This document shows positions 13,101 to 24,100 of a stretch of 64,000 nt of DNA, in pieces. The position numbers and the translations under genes are program-made. Each line of letters begins with the position of its first letter. Position 1 is the first letter of the stretch. This DNA comes from Uloborus plumipes (Eukaryota > Arthropoda > Arachnida > Araneae > Uloboridae), in the NCBI GenBank assembly GCA_038373865.1, contig JAXGGA010004697.1, forward strand, positions 21,439 to 85,438. Reading direction: 5' to 3'. The notes beneath the pieces were generated by a model, which searched no databases, was not told where the DNA came from, and saw only the letters and a program-made list of their open reading frames with translations.

Positions 13101-14760
13101 TAGTTAACTACAACTACTTTTTTTTAAATGTAGCGACTACAAACTACTTCTGAATTGTAGTCGCTACTTTGCTCCTTTTTAAAAAAATAAACAAATAAAA
13201 AGCATACACCGTTTGACGATTGACCGAAAAAATTCGAAGAGTGGTTTCCATTAATAAATTAACTCATTTGAATATGGAACAGAACTAGAAATTGTTTGAA
13301 TTTATTTGTTATTTTTCTTTTTGTTCCCCCTATTTTTTTTTTCCTAAAATTTGCCTTTTTTAGATTTTTTTAACAATTTTTACGAATGTTCGACATAAGA
13401 AAGGATTCAAATGTTGAAAGATTGAAAGAATTCAACCTTCAATTTTTTTTTCTAATTTCTTGCCAGGGAATATTTAGGAACATGAAAATTATTTGAAGGA
13501 ATATAAAAATTATGATGCCAAATAAACCAATGACATTAAACAGATAGAATGTATTTCGTCAAAATTATGTATCTAAGATCAACTCATATTTTATGGGTCT
13601 TATTTCTCATTGCTTTGCACCAGTCAGAGTCAATTAACCCCAGTTTTTTTCCATTCATTCTCTTTTTTTTTTTTTTTTTTTTTTAATAGTAGTTTCCAGC
13701 AATCGCTGCAAACTACTATTTTTTTGCCTCGCGCTACTCACTACTCTACATTTTTCAAAAAGTAGTGCGCTACACTACAAACTACTAAAAAATGTAGCTA
13801 CTACAGTAGTTTTGCTACTTGTAGCGCGCTACTTCCGACCACTGGGATACACCGATAAGCAAATTGGCCAATTACCGATTAATCGGTTATTGATAATCGG
13901 CTGAGCCGATTAATGATAAGGATCATCGGATCATTGTTTTTAATACTTACAATTTTACCATCACTGTGTTTTCTTTCTTATACAATTCCGAGTTTAGAAA
14001 TAGTAAGTAATTTATTTCCGAGAGCAGATTTTTTTTTCTATTTTCCTAATTTTCACAAAATGGTTTCAATAATTTATCAAATTTCTTAGAACCAGTTTTC
14101 ATATTGTTGTCAATAATGTTACATTAACGCATCGTTAATTATGTTAATTGGACATAAAAATTCAAAAAAGAGAAGGGGGAGTCTGTGGTTAGCTCTCTAA
14201 TTTAAGAGTACTTTTAATTAAAATGTTTCAATAATGAGTAGCAATTTAGTTCAAGACTCTTATTCTTTGAAAATTAGAGGTGATTTAAAAACACTACTAA
14301 GGAGAAAACTTTCGCCACATGAAAAATGTTGCAACATTGTCCATGTATATTTATTCAAAGTAGGAAAATAAATTTATTTAAAACTTTATATCAACTGTGA
14401 GGATTACTATTTCTATTAATAAAATTATTCATCGTAGTTTCTTAGTGGAGATATACTATGAAAAATAACATTTAAAAAATATTTTTGGCCTATCGATCTG
14501 CCCGATTTTTCCGATTATAAATAATCGGCAAAGTGACCGATTAATCGGTGCATCCCTAGTAGTAATGCCATTGTAAAATAAATGTTTTGCAATTGGGACT
14601 TCACTTAATATTTTTCGAACGTTTATTTGTGTTACAGTTTCAATGTTTTTTTCTCCCCCCAGCACCTGCTATTACTTTGCTCAATATAAAGAATGCCAGG
14701 AAGCACTTTGAAAAGCTTGAAGGTGTCAGGCAGCCTCAGCAGCTTTTAGCAAACCAATAA
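4154..14760 (+). CDS. RRAGA: Ras-related GTP-binding protein A/B (Rag GTPase), 3' four exons, partial
   Basis: Exons 4154-4249, 4526-4648, 7582-7789 and 14663-14760 join in frame across GT-AG introns and encode the C-terminal 174 residues, ending in TAA at 14758. RagA/B proteins are about 313 residues, so roughly the first 140, including the P-loop and switch regions, lie left of the window. Recognisable blocks are [20 protein letters not shown] (end of the G domain, around the G5 region), [46 protein letters not shown] and [13 protein letters not shown], the last of these in the roadblock-type C-terminal domain. In known animals RagA/B pairs with RagC/D on the lysosome and recruits mTORC1 when amino acids are present. 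The extreme C-terminus ([11 protein letters not shown]) differs from the human tail, which is known to vary. The last intron is 6.9 kb and full of transposons. Identification is firm; RagA versus RagB is not meaningful if the species has a single A/B gene. Confidence 0.95.
4378..4445. repeat. GC-rich palindromic patch, probable transposon end fragment
   Basis: A GC island in AT-rich sequence containing the palindrome GGGCAGCTGCCC, between TAGCAGTGGGCCC and CTGGAGCCACCTCTG. Such ends resemble hAT-type termini, but no partner end or target duplication was found. Confidence 0.3.
5071..6072. mobile_element. Pogo/Tigger-like DNA transposon remnant
   Basis: Inverted ends ATACCATATTAC (5071-5082) and GTAATATGGTAT (6061-6072). 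Similarity continues inward on the left through ...CTGGATAAGCTGG and on the right through the complement of CTGGCATGCCCAG. TA flanks both ends. The roughly 1-kb interior shows no intact frame; an acidic, Glu-rich stretch near 5480-5530 could be a transposase tail. It lies in the RagA/B intron 4649-7581. Confidence 0.6.
6073..7078. other. RagA/B intron, AT-rich, no gene seen
   Basis: Contains a poly-T run near 6447-6460 and a short ACGATTATT-type degenerate repeat at about 6880-6925. An 82-codon open frame (6733-6981) crosses this repeat and is not supported as a gene. Confidence 0.4.
7083..7367. mobile_element. Miniature inverted-repeat element (GAAGGGTC ends)
   Basis: Ends GAAGGGTCGGGG and CCCCTGACCCTTC pair over about 30 bases, and AATT flanks both sides (7079-7082 and 7368-7371). 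Because AATT is its own complement it could belong to the inverted repeat instead. No coding capacity. It lies in the RagA/B intron upstream of exon 7582-7789 and contains the perfect hairpin at 7153-7214. Confidence 0.75.
7153..7214. repeat. Perfect 30-bp inverted repeat with 2-base loop
   Basis: Arms 7153-7182 and 7185-7214 are exact complements separated only by AG. The arm begins GAACTCATAAACTT and ends AGTATACTTGTT. When transcribed as part of the RagA/B intron it would fold into an uninterrupted 30-bp stem. Confidence 0.9.
7790..9128. other. RagA/B last intron, left part
   Basis: No gene recognised. Contains a poly-T run (about 8544-8560) and a patch of higher GC at about 8810-8965 (CTTCGCCGTCGCTTTGACTG and neighbours) that looks imported, but no element ends were found. 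Open frames of 108, 77 and 62 codons here lack motifs and overlap one another on opposite strands. Confidence 0.35.
9129..9600. repeat. Foldback repeat in the RagA/B intron
   Basis: The left arm (9129 to about 9255), beginning AATTTATGTACTTCTTGTCG, is the inverse of the right arm ending at 9600 (CGACAAGAAGTACATAAATT). The arms have a few substitutions and indels. The loop of about 240 bases holds an A run and a T run. Confidence 0.75.
9601..10807. other. RagA/B last intron, middle part
   Basis: No gene recognised. Around 10590-10670 a segment (TGGGGGAGCAGTTGCCCCCC then TAGATGCCTATG) resembles transposon ends, without a partner. A 64-codon open frame on the - strand (9977-10171) has no known motif. 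Confidence 0.35.
11183..11492. mobile_element. Small foldback element inside the inner hAT element
   Basis: The arms CTATATAGACAGGCCGACGC (from 11197) and GCGTCGGC..GTCTATATAG (to about 11477) pair and continue inward to CCACTTTGGATCC / GGATCCAAAGTGG. TTAA stands at both outer limits (11183-11186 and 11489-11492), which would fit a TTAA-targeting element. The same end sequence recurs at about 20540-20575. Confidence 0.65.
11723..12920 (+). pseudogene. hAT-superfamily transposase relic with BED-like N-terminus
   Basis: A start at 11723 ([13 protein letters not shown], then an in-frame stop) leads into a zinc-finger-like stretch with CHYC followed by an SQLKQHVKH segment (about 11835-11925). 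After frame breaks, 12263-12688 reads [28 protein letters not shown] and [15 protein letters not shown], and 12711-12920 reads [20 protein letters not shown]. These motifs fit the catalytic-core half of hAT-like proteins of the GSDGPNVNK type. The C-terminal dimerisation region is absent. Stops and frameshifts make it inactive. Confidence 0.8.
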
Positions 14761-14887
14761 TAACCAGCTTATTGTATAAAAAATGACTTTGTGGTTTAAA
14801 CTTATAAAGGAGAAGTTTTTTCCCTCCTTTTTAAGCATTAAATTACATGTTTTAAATTATTTTTTATCTGTATATTACGAAGTTTAG

Positions 14888-14893
14888 AATAAA
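14888..14893 (+). terminator. Polyadenylation signal of RagA/B
   Basis: AATAAA lies 128 bases after the RagA/B stop codon and is followed by a GT-rich stretch (14900-14920). This gives a plausible 3' UTR of about 150 bases. No transcript evidence is available here. Confidence 0.6.
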
Positions 14894-17390
14894 TAAATAT
14901 GTGTCATGTTTGCTATGTTTCAATTTTATTGTCGTAAATTTAGTACTGAAGTGTTTTGTACATATTGTCATGTTACAACATCAAACGTAATTTGTTTCCA
15001 TTATGGTTCTAGAAATAACGTATATTGATTTATTTTATACTATTGCTGTGAATTTTAAGCTAAAAAAATACTTAGTAATAATTATTTTGACTCTTATGCT
15101 GTAAGAATATTTGGCATTAGTACTTTTCATAGTCTCGGGATAAAATTAATTCACAATTTTAAAAAAAAATGTCAGATAGTATATTAATAACCAAACATTA
15201 ATGAAGAACTATTATGAAAGTGCAAATATGTACAAGGATACAAAAGCATAGAAATAGCCATAATTTTATAGCAAAGTTCTACGATCTGAAGACTAAATAA
15301 GCTGTAATCCTCCAAAATGTTCTATTGAGCCAAATAAAATGCCATGCACGGTCCAAGAATTTCAAGAGTTTCATAAATTTTCCACTTTTACAGTGAAAAA
15401 AGTTATGAAATTAATTTGAGAACGGAAATAATCTTGTGAAAAATCTTCTTAAGCAATAAATCAATCATTTACAGTTTATATCAGTTTATATTGTTATCAA
15501 AGTACTTTTAAGTATGCTATCTGCTGAATTCAACCTCTAAAAATTACTGAACTTAAGGTTTTCATTAAAAGCATATCCCATCAAAACATAAAATGTACAA
15601 AAATGTAAGTCTCGCTTCAACCGTCAAATGTAGTGAGATCTCGGGTAAAACAAAGTCGGTACTTTTGGTTAGTATCTTGGGAAGCATCAAGTTAACAACT
15701 TTGTCATCAATAGCATCCTATTAAGTTACCTTGCAAGCATTTATAGTGATCATATCATGTCAATGAAAAAATTAGCCACAGCAGAAAGATATTCCACAAC
15801 TATCAAACGTAAGTGAAGTTTCGGAATGTTACAATTTTTCCTTCTATTACAAGCTAAAACTGCAGCAAAAATTTTAAGTTTGTGTGACTGCTAGAAATCA
15901 ATAATACTTTTGATTACATCATCTTAATTTTCACGAGTTTTGACCCCTTAAAACTCGTAAACTATTTGAGTAAATGAAATTTAAATCGCTAGGATAACTC
16001 TCTAGCGCATGTTCTATAAACTTGGGTTTCTAGCTTTATCCACAACAAAGTTACAGGGCGTCGAAAATGGCCTGAGTTGCTTCCTGTAAAGATAGTACTT
16101 GTTACCATAGGAGTTTCGATGGTAACGGTTGATTGCTGTTCACCATTACGCCCATATTGCTAGGCTCAAAGAGGTGCTAGTTTTTCCAAAATTCTGACAT
16201 AAAATAATCATAATAAAAAACATTACTTCAGAAACATGGAGTAGTTTTAAAAGAAGCATAGAAAAAATGTTTTCTAAGTTGAAAAACGCTGCTCATGAGA
16301 GGCATTTGCAGAGCAGATTTAAGAAATTGTATCACATTTTTTAAAAAAATTGCTAGAGGCCAAAAAACGGATTTGAATGTCCTATGATTTTACAAAACTA
16401 TAAGTGGACGACCATAGGCTCTATAAAGGATGTAAAAAATATGCTGTAGGTGTCACTCAACGGGCAGACAGTATACCACGTGATTAACAAAGAATCTATC
16501 TGAATTAATCCCATGTTTGTCCAAGAGATAACCATAGGACATACTGATGATTTAGTAGTGTCTCGTGATGATCCTTCTGCTGCACAAAAATCTCGATGTA
16601 GGATTCCTTTTGAAGACAGCGTAGGGAGTGAAGGAACTGCAGATATCTTCAAAACATTTTGTAATAATACTGAAAGTTTTCACAGAATATCTGAAGATCA
16701 TACTGACGTCCGCGGGACATCTCTATGTTATTTATGGCAAGACCGAGAACAAGGTGGAATGAACCTCATTCACAATGAGGCAACGATCCATTTAACTTTT
16801 CGTCTGCGAGTATTTTGCAGTGTTAGTAGTGCTAAAAAATGATTTTATTTAATAATAACTGGTATTTACATAATGCGTTGGGTCTTTTTTTCGGCTTAGG
16901 ATTGTTTAAAATTCTAAGAAAAGGGATGGAAAAAGAAAAGAGTGACTTTTCACCTATTTCCTTATGAGGAGCTAAGAAACTTTAAATCTGAAAAATACGC
17001 TTATTAAGAAAACATTTCGCACCAAATGAGTCATTCATCATTCTGTTAAATCTTTCCTAAGTAAAAAACTTTCAAAAGACTTTTTTTAGTAGACACACTG
17101 AAAATATAGTATGAGTGTTAATATAGACGCCAGAGATCCAGATGGTGTAAGCTGAGACTGAGAGTCTTCGCCTGCAACAGGCTGTACACTGGTTTTAAAA
17201 GATTAAATACATTGCATCTATTTGACTAAAAAATTCAGAATTGAAGAATCTTTCATAATCACTTAAAACCATTTTACGCTTCACAGGATTTCGCTTCACA
17301 GCTTTTTCTCCTATTTTTCTTTTCTTGTTCTTCTTGCTTTTCTTTTTTTTCTTCTTCCTTCTCTTTTTTTCTTCGATTTTTTTGGATCGC
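14894..17390. other. Intergenic region after RagA/B
   Basis: No supported gene. Mostly AT-rich. An open frame of 109 codons at 16513-16842 is discussed as a finding. A pyrimidine-rich strand (TTTTCTTTT/CTTCTTCC repeats) covers about 17300-17385. Confidence 0.4.
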
Positions 17391-17399
17391 TATGAGTGT

Positions 17400-20300
17400 C
17401 ACCCCCACGGAGTAGAAAGAAGGAGAGAAATGTTCTACGGATGCGCTTGTTTGAAAGTGGCAACGAATTCTCACCGCCGCCAGGGGAAAAGCTCCCTACT
17501 TCCTACGGGAGTCAATGTAAATGATACTGAATCTGTCATCTTTTTAAATGCTGCTATGGGAAAGAAAAATTTTTTTTTCAACTGGATTTTGGTGTAAACC
17601 ATCGATTAACATTATGAACTAAATATGACTTTGATCCCACTGAAATTTTGCCGTATTTTTTAAGAAAGATGTTTAATCGACCGCATCTAGCTACTTGCCA
17701 AATTTGACATATATGCGACTGTATGTGACATTTTCTTTGCATTGTACGATATAATTTTTGCTGAGAATCAGTTCTCTATATTGTTGATAAATTAAGCATG
17801 AGGCAAAAAATTAATTTTGTCAGTATTTAATTTTGTTATTATTAAATATATTTAGTAGACAAAATAATTATTAGTTTAAATATATTTATTAAATATATTT
17901 AGTTCATAATGTTAATCGATGGTTTGAGCAAAATTCCAATTTAAATAGAAATATTCTTGCCAACAGCAGTCTTTAAAAAATGAGATTCTGTCAGATTTGG
18001 CAAGTTGGTAAGTGCATTCGATTAAACCTATTTCTCAAAGAATACGGCACCTATTTTCGTGGGATGAAAATCATATTTAATTCATTATGTCAATCGAAGA
18101 TTTGCACCAAAATCCAGTTGAAAAAAAAAAATTTTTCTTTCCCATATCAGCATTTAAAAAGATGACAGATTCAGTATCATTTACATTGACTCCCGTAGGA
18201 AGTAGGGAGCTTTTTCCCTGGCAGCGGTGAGAATTCGTTGCCACTTTTAGATAGCAGAGATTTAGCTCCTCCCCTTTAACCTCCTTGGTCACCCCCAAGA
18301 AGGGTAAAAAACTCACCGAGAGTAGTGTAGCAGACTAAAATCGATTTCTCTGTCGTCTGTTTACACTCGAAATATTTACAGCATAAAAGGTAAAAACTTA
18401 TTTCGATTCAAAATTAAGTCTTTTGGAAAAGTTTACTTAGGAATGACATATTAGAATGATGCATGACTCATTTAGTTCGAAATATTCTTTTAAGGCCGAA
18501 TTCAAGTAAAACACAATTGCAATCGCTTCGAGGCGATCACAATTTTAATCGCTACTAGGGGCCGAATTCAAGTGAAACACCATTGCAATCGCTTCAAGGC
18601 GATCGCAATAGATCAAAATTGCAATCGCTACTAGAAGTCGAATTACATTAGAATAGCATCTCGTAGCGATTGTAACGTTTCACTTGAATCCAAATTTGGG
18701 AATTTGCGATTGCATTGGTGAGCTGCGATCGTCCGTGTTTCACTATTTTAGCTCCTCATGAGAACAAATATTAGCGGCACGTGGATTTGGCAAATTAGCA
18801 ATATGCCAAAACTTTTTTCTGGTAACCCTACTCCGCAACAATGAAAATTTGAAAGTAAAAGTTAAGGAATTGGATCCAAAGTGGTGAAACCAAGGAGGTT
18901 AAAGGGGAGGAGCTAAATCTCTGCTATCTAAAAGTGGCAACGAATTCTCACCGCTGCCAGGGAAAAAGCTCCCTACTTCCTACGGGAGTCAATGTAAATG
19001 ATACTGAATCTGTCATCTTTTTAAATGCTGATATGGGAAAGAAAAATTTTTTTTTTTCAACTGGATTTTGGTGCAAATCTTCGATTGACATAATGAATTA
19101 AATATGATTTTCATCCCACGAAAATAGGTGCCGTATTCTTTGAGAAATAGGTTTAATCGAATGCACTTACCAACTTGCCAAATCTGACAGAATCTGTCAT
19201 TTTTTAAAGACTGCTGTTGGTAAGAGGTTTTTTTTTTTTTTCAACTGGATTTTGGTGTAAATCTTCGATTGACATTATGAACTAAATATGACTTTGATCC
19301 CACTGAAGTTTTGCCACTTAATTTTTTTATTAATTAAAAATATTTAGTAGACAAAATAATTATTATAGACTATATTTTCATATTACCTTCTTTTTTACAT
19401 GTTCATATTTTTATTTAATTACCATTTGTAATCAGTAATTGAAAAATTTATTTATTCATTATTATTATTTTTCTTCGTTTTTACCTAATAATAGGAAATT
19501 TTATATTTACATAATTTTTACAATTAAAAATATATTCATTGGCTTAATTTTCGAATTTTTTTTATCTTTTTTGCTTAAACCTAGACTAATATAATGTATC
19601 TCTAACCAGGGGTGCCCACAGGGGGGGGGGGGATTATGGCGCATGTTGCGCCATAAAAATTTTTGGGGGGGATTTTTTAAAGCTAATTAATTAATTAATT
19701 CATTTATTTAAATTATTGATTAATTTATTTTTTAATTAAAATTATGGGCTGATTTGTTTTGAATAAAAATTATTCATTAATTAATATTTTTAATCCACAT
19801 TAGTTCTTTTATTTCTTTATTATTTTATTTATTTATTTATTTATTTTGTGTGCGTGTGAGTGTGCTTGGAATGTCTGGAAAAGAAAAAAAGCGATTCTGT
19901 TCTACGTATAATTAGTATTTTTAGAAAAATAATAATAATGAATAAATAAATTTTTCAATTACTGATTACAAATGGTAATTAAATAAAAATATGAACATGT
20001 AAAAAAGAAGGTAATATGAAAATATAGTCTATAATAATTATTTTGTCTACTAAATATTTTTAATTAATAAAAAAATTAAGTGGCAAAACTTCAGTGGGAT
20101 CAAAGTCATATTTAGTTCATAATGTCAATCGAAGATTTACACCAAAATCCAGTTGAAAAAAAAAAAACCTCTTACCAACAGCAGTCTTTAAAAAATGACA
20201 GATTCTGTCAGATTTGGCAAGTTGGTAAGTGCATTCGATTAAACCTATTTCTCAAAAAATACGGCTCCTATTTTCGTGGGATGAAAATCATACTTAATTC

Positions 20301-20570
20301 ATAATGTCAGTCGAAGATTTACATCAAAATCCAGTTGAAAAAAAATTTTTTTCTTTCCCATAGCAGCATTTAAAGAGAGGACAGATTCAGTATCATTTAC
20401 ATTGAATCCCGTAGGAAGTAGGGAGCGTTTCAGCTAGCGTCCTCTGGCGGCGTGTGAGAATTTGTTGCCACTTTCAAACTAGCGCATCCGTAGAACATTT
20501 CTCTCCTTCTTTCTACTCCGTGGGTGAAACTTATTTAATCTTGATGCGTCGGCCTGTCTATATAGCGACT
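17400..20570. repeat. Series of alternating inverted repeats (four copies of one unit)
   Basis: A unit containing TGCCACTTT-type, GGGAGCTTTTT/CTTCCTACGGGAGTC, GATACTGAATCTGTCATC and CAACTGGATTTTGG blocks occurs at 17450-17650 (+), 17900-18290 (-), 18890-19330 (+) and 19980-20520 (-). Palindrome centres fall near 17760, 18590 and 19700. The best arms are 17900-18290 against 18890-19285, and 19010-19475 against 19925-20395. The outermost stretches (17405-17480 and 20445-20525: TCTCCTTCTTTCTACTCCGT) also pair. The right limit has the CTATATAG/CCGACGC end also seen at 11197. Confidence 0.85.
18490..18760. repeat. GAATTCAAGTGAAACAC / CAATCGC repeat block
   Basis: Two direct copies of GCCGAATTCAAGT(A/G)AAACAC followed by ATTGCAATCGCTTC and GAGGCGATC (18495 and 18552), then inverted versions (TAGCGATTGTAACGTTTCAC near 18660). 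It occupies the loop of the palindrome centred near 18590. Probably a miniature element. Confidence 0.6.
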
Positions 20571-21157
20571 CTACCCTACGCATGGTCAGAAGGACATAAA
20601 TATCAGTTATTAAATAAAACATTGCTCAATGACTCACAGACGAAAAGTTTAATTAACCGTTGCCACCACCTGTATCGGAGAGGAAGGTCCGAGAGTCTGA
20701 TGATCTTATTGGCAGACTTATGTGCCAACTGTAATTTGTAATATAATGTAGTTATGAAAGAAACGTGTCTATTCATGAGCTCCACGGTTTTTTTCCTTGT
20801 AAACTTTGCTGTTTCACTCGTTTAAAGGAAATAAAGCGCCTATGTTTTCAGTAACTTGTCACTTTTTTTGCTAACTAAAAGACATTCAGTAGTTTTTTTA
20901 CTGTTTTAGTTCATTTTTTGTTTATTTGCTAGTAAAGGTTTTCTGATCTCCTCAGTTTTGCGCAAAGCAACGTATCCATTTTACAAGTTATCCCGTATGC
21001 TTTTGCCTAACCCTAGTTGGGGATTACATTTCCATTTTGAAAAATAGTTAGTGCTGACTTGGACAGCCGAATGCTTTATTTTTATTTAAATTGTATTGTA
21101 AGTGATTGTAATTTGTTGCAGGTAATTACCACAACGGCAAATTGTTTATAGTTGGAA
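20571..21157. other. Upstream region of DCAF13
   Basis: Presumed promoter and 5' UTR region, but no TATA box or other core motif can be assigned. A candidate acceptor at 21120 (TGTTGCAG) would start a 5' UTR segment of 37 bases before the ATG. Confidence 0.35.
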
Positions 21158-24100
21158 ATGAAAGTAAAAATACTTTCAAGGAACCCAGATGATTATCTGA
21201 GAGAAACGAAAAATGATATTCATAAGAGTAAGTTGTAGTTTTGTATGAAGCCTTTATCCATTTACTTTTATTGTTAGTATTTTTTTGGCAATTGTAGCCA
21301 AATAGTTAAGCTTTTTCTGTGTTTTTTACTCATGAAAGCAGTATTGAATTTTTTACTTGTATGCAGAGATTACTCAGTGTAGAATGGTCAAATATATTTT
21401 ACTAGCTGACCCGGCAAACTCTGTTCCGCCTTAAAGGCAATAAATAAGAAAATTTTTGAATTTATTAAGTTTTTTATTATTAGAAAATACAAAAAAAATT
21501 AAGTACCTACATTAATCATTCATTATTGTTTCTGTATTTTAGTACATAGGTTACTCTTCACTAAAGTACCTTGTGATGCACAACATTTTTTGTTTTATTA
21601 TCAGGCGCCAAAAGAAACAACGCAGATGGTCTTCCGACCCGTAAACATGCCACATATAATTGACCATGGGAAAAACAGTGATGTTCTAGATTCAAACCAC
21701 AAACTTTAAAGGATTGACCATTTGTCATGACCTTTTTTAAAGGTCATGACAAATGCAAGACGGATCGGAAATTGAAGTCTTTTAAATTCAAACGGCATAT
21801 CGGTTGGGATCATTGGGATCCTAGGAATGAGCAATCGTTTCTGACAGCTTATTATATATAAATTTCAAGGGAAGTAACACATTTGTTTATAATTTATTTC
21901 ACAAAAAAGTCGAATAACACTCAACGCCCCACTAACTTACAACCTGTTTACTGCGTTCCAGAACCTGCCAGAACGTGTGCTTTATGTCACTCAGCCATGG
22001 AGGTGTCAAAAAAGGCTTAGTCAATAAGACAGTTTTTCTATTTATGTAACTGACACATATAAAGCCTATGTCCGTCTCCTGGCTCTAAGCTACCTACCCA
22101 CCAATTTTTAGCCATATTGGTACAGCCGTTCTTGAGTTATAAATAGTGTAACTAACACGACTTTCTTTTATATATATAGATTATAGAACTACAAACACAC
22201 AAGACCAAAGATGTTAGTTGCACTAATTTAGTACATTCTGAAGATCTTATGTTTTTAACCTTTATCAACAGCCTAAGATTTTTAACTGTTGTTAACTTAA
22301 TGTTAATATATATTTCTTAGCACACCCCCTTAAAAGTAAAATGGGACAACGTTTTAAAAAGTACAAATGTATACATTTAAAATCAGTTTAAAATTGAGCA
22401 AACAGCTGTTTCAAGGCTGTAAAATGCAAGCCCATCATTAGTGCATAAAAACAGAACTGTTCACATGTCCAAAACAGTCAAGTGAACAAACTTGGTTCAT
22501 TTGGAACTTGAATTAATCATGGGCATGAATCAAATCGACAAAAACAAGCTTTATTTAATTTGCCGCTTTATTGAATCGGCTGCTTTATTAAATCAAAACT
22601 TTTGATCAAATGAGATTCATATTAGCGGACTACTCAGTTGTATTATCATATCTGTCATCCTTATCCATATTATTGCCTTTTATCAATATTTAAATGTCAA
22701 TACATGTATGTGTTTATCAACATTAAAATATACTTGTGTTTGCTCTTAAATGCAGTTAAAAGGAATTATGATCCTGCCTTGCACCCTTTTGAAGTTGCCC
22801 GTGAATACACTCGTGCAGTGAATGCTGTGAAATTGGAACGTCTTTTTGCTAAACCATTTGTCTATTCTCTTGATGGGCATAAAGATGGTATTCAATGCAT
22901 GCTGAAACATACATCATCATTATCCTACATGTTTTCTGGAGCTTATGATGGAGAGGTAAAATATAATTTTGAGTTATTATTTAATGATGCTTATATAGTT
23001 GATCTTTCTTCTATTTATGTGAAGTTTAATTTAAATATACTTTCTATATTTTAAGAGAAAAATACACAGCATGTAAATATTAGGTTTAAATTTTATTTTG
23101 AACCTTGGTATGTGTGGCTTAAGCTTAGGAAATGTATTTATTTGCATGATTCATTTAATATTGTCAATTGGTTATGGGTATCAAAATCATTGTGTCCAAA
23201 TATGATTAAATGAAGCAGAAACTTTTGTCTCATATGCTTTGTAGCTGTTTTAGACATTGGTTTGAATAATTATGCTGTTCATTTAGTTCATAAGTTTCCT
23301 GTAATATATTTTTACAATGTGTATATGTAAGATATTAAATACTGGTAGTGCTGTGAGTTGTCGAGCTCTAACTGCATAATCTGTCATTGAATATAACTTT
23401 CGTTTTAGATTCGAGTTTGGAATTTAGCTACTCAGAAGTGTCTTAGTTCAGTGCAAGCACATGATGGTATTGTTCGAGGATTGTGCATGCCAACATCTGG
23501 TGATCGTTTACTTTCTGTGAGTTGCAACACTTTTAAATTTTATTCTAGTTATACTATTAACTAAATTTGTTCTAAACTTATTTTCTGGTAAGAAATGTGT
23601 TTAAAAAAATGCTCTGCGAAAGTTCTTTAACCCGCTGACAGTTTTGGACGTCTTATCACGTCCATTTAACATGTAATTCTGGAACTGCCGAACCGCCAGG
23701 GAGTTAACATAACTAAAAATGCAGAATTTGTTTCATGTTGATCCAGTGCTGAAATTCAAAAATTTAATTTGAGATTTTTAAAAGGAATTATTTATAAAAA
23801 ATACAACAGCATTTCTCATCTGCTAATTGCTGCGTTGTAAAGCACATTGTTGAATGATTATTCATTAGAATTAAAAAAGTTTGATGAAAATGACAGAGAG
23901 TAATTTATTTTATTGAAGTGTTCAAAGTTATTCTTAAACAGGGATATTATGCTTGATAACGGATCAACTAGGATGGTTGTTTTCTTTCTAGATTTCACAA
24001 GAATAGCATTCTGCAGCTCAGGTATGGTGTATAAAAAGAATTATGATTTTTTGGAAGGATTTTTTTTTTTTTTTTTTTTGAAGTGGAATTTTTTAGTTTT

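Larger units (their letters stand above)
10827..13844. mobile_element. Middle hAT-type element of the nest
   Basis: Ends CAGTGGTTGGAA (10827) and TTCCGACCACTG (to 13844). It is flanked by GGATAAAC (10819-10826) and GGATACAC (13845-13852), an 8-base duplication with one change. The remaining interior is rich in GTAG, TACTAC and GTAGCGCGCTAC motifs (10840-10880, 13100-13170, 13690-13830). It has inserted into the first bases of the outer element and is itself split at 10884 by the inner one. Confidence 0.85.
10816..14558. mobile_element. Outer hAT-type element of a three-level nest
   Basis: Left end TAGGGATA(C)ACCGAT is split by the middle element: its first 11 bases are at 10816-10826 and the rest resumes at 13845. 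The right end is ATTAATCGGTGCATCCCTA, ending at 14558. It is flanked by an exact 8-base duplication GTAGTAAT (10808-10815 and 14559-14566). The subterminal regions repeat CCGATTAATCGG-like motifs (13870-13920, 14500-14550). No transposase of its own was seen, so it is non-autonomous. It lies in the last RagA/B intron and ends about 100 bases before the acceptor. Confidence 0.88.

Noticed and set aside
17274..17597. Opposed open frames of 66 and 90 codons with K/E- or F-rich parts
   Set aside because: They derive from the pyrimidine-rich tract at 17300-17385 and the start of the alternating inverted repeats.
22638..23054. 138-codon + strand open frame as a separate gene
   Set aside because: It is DCAF13 exon 2 (22756-22955) extended into both neighbouring introns. 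The splice sites and the family alignment set the true limits.
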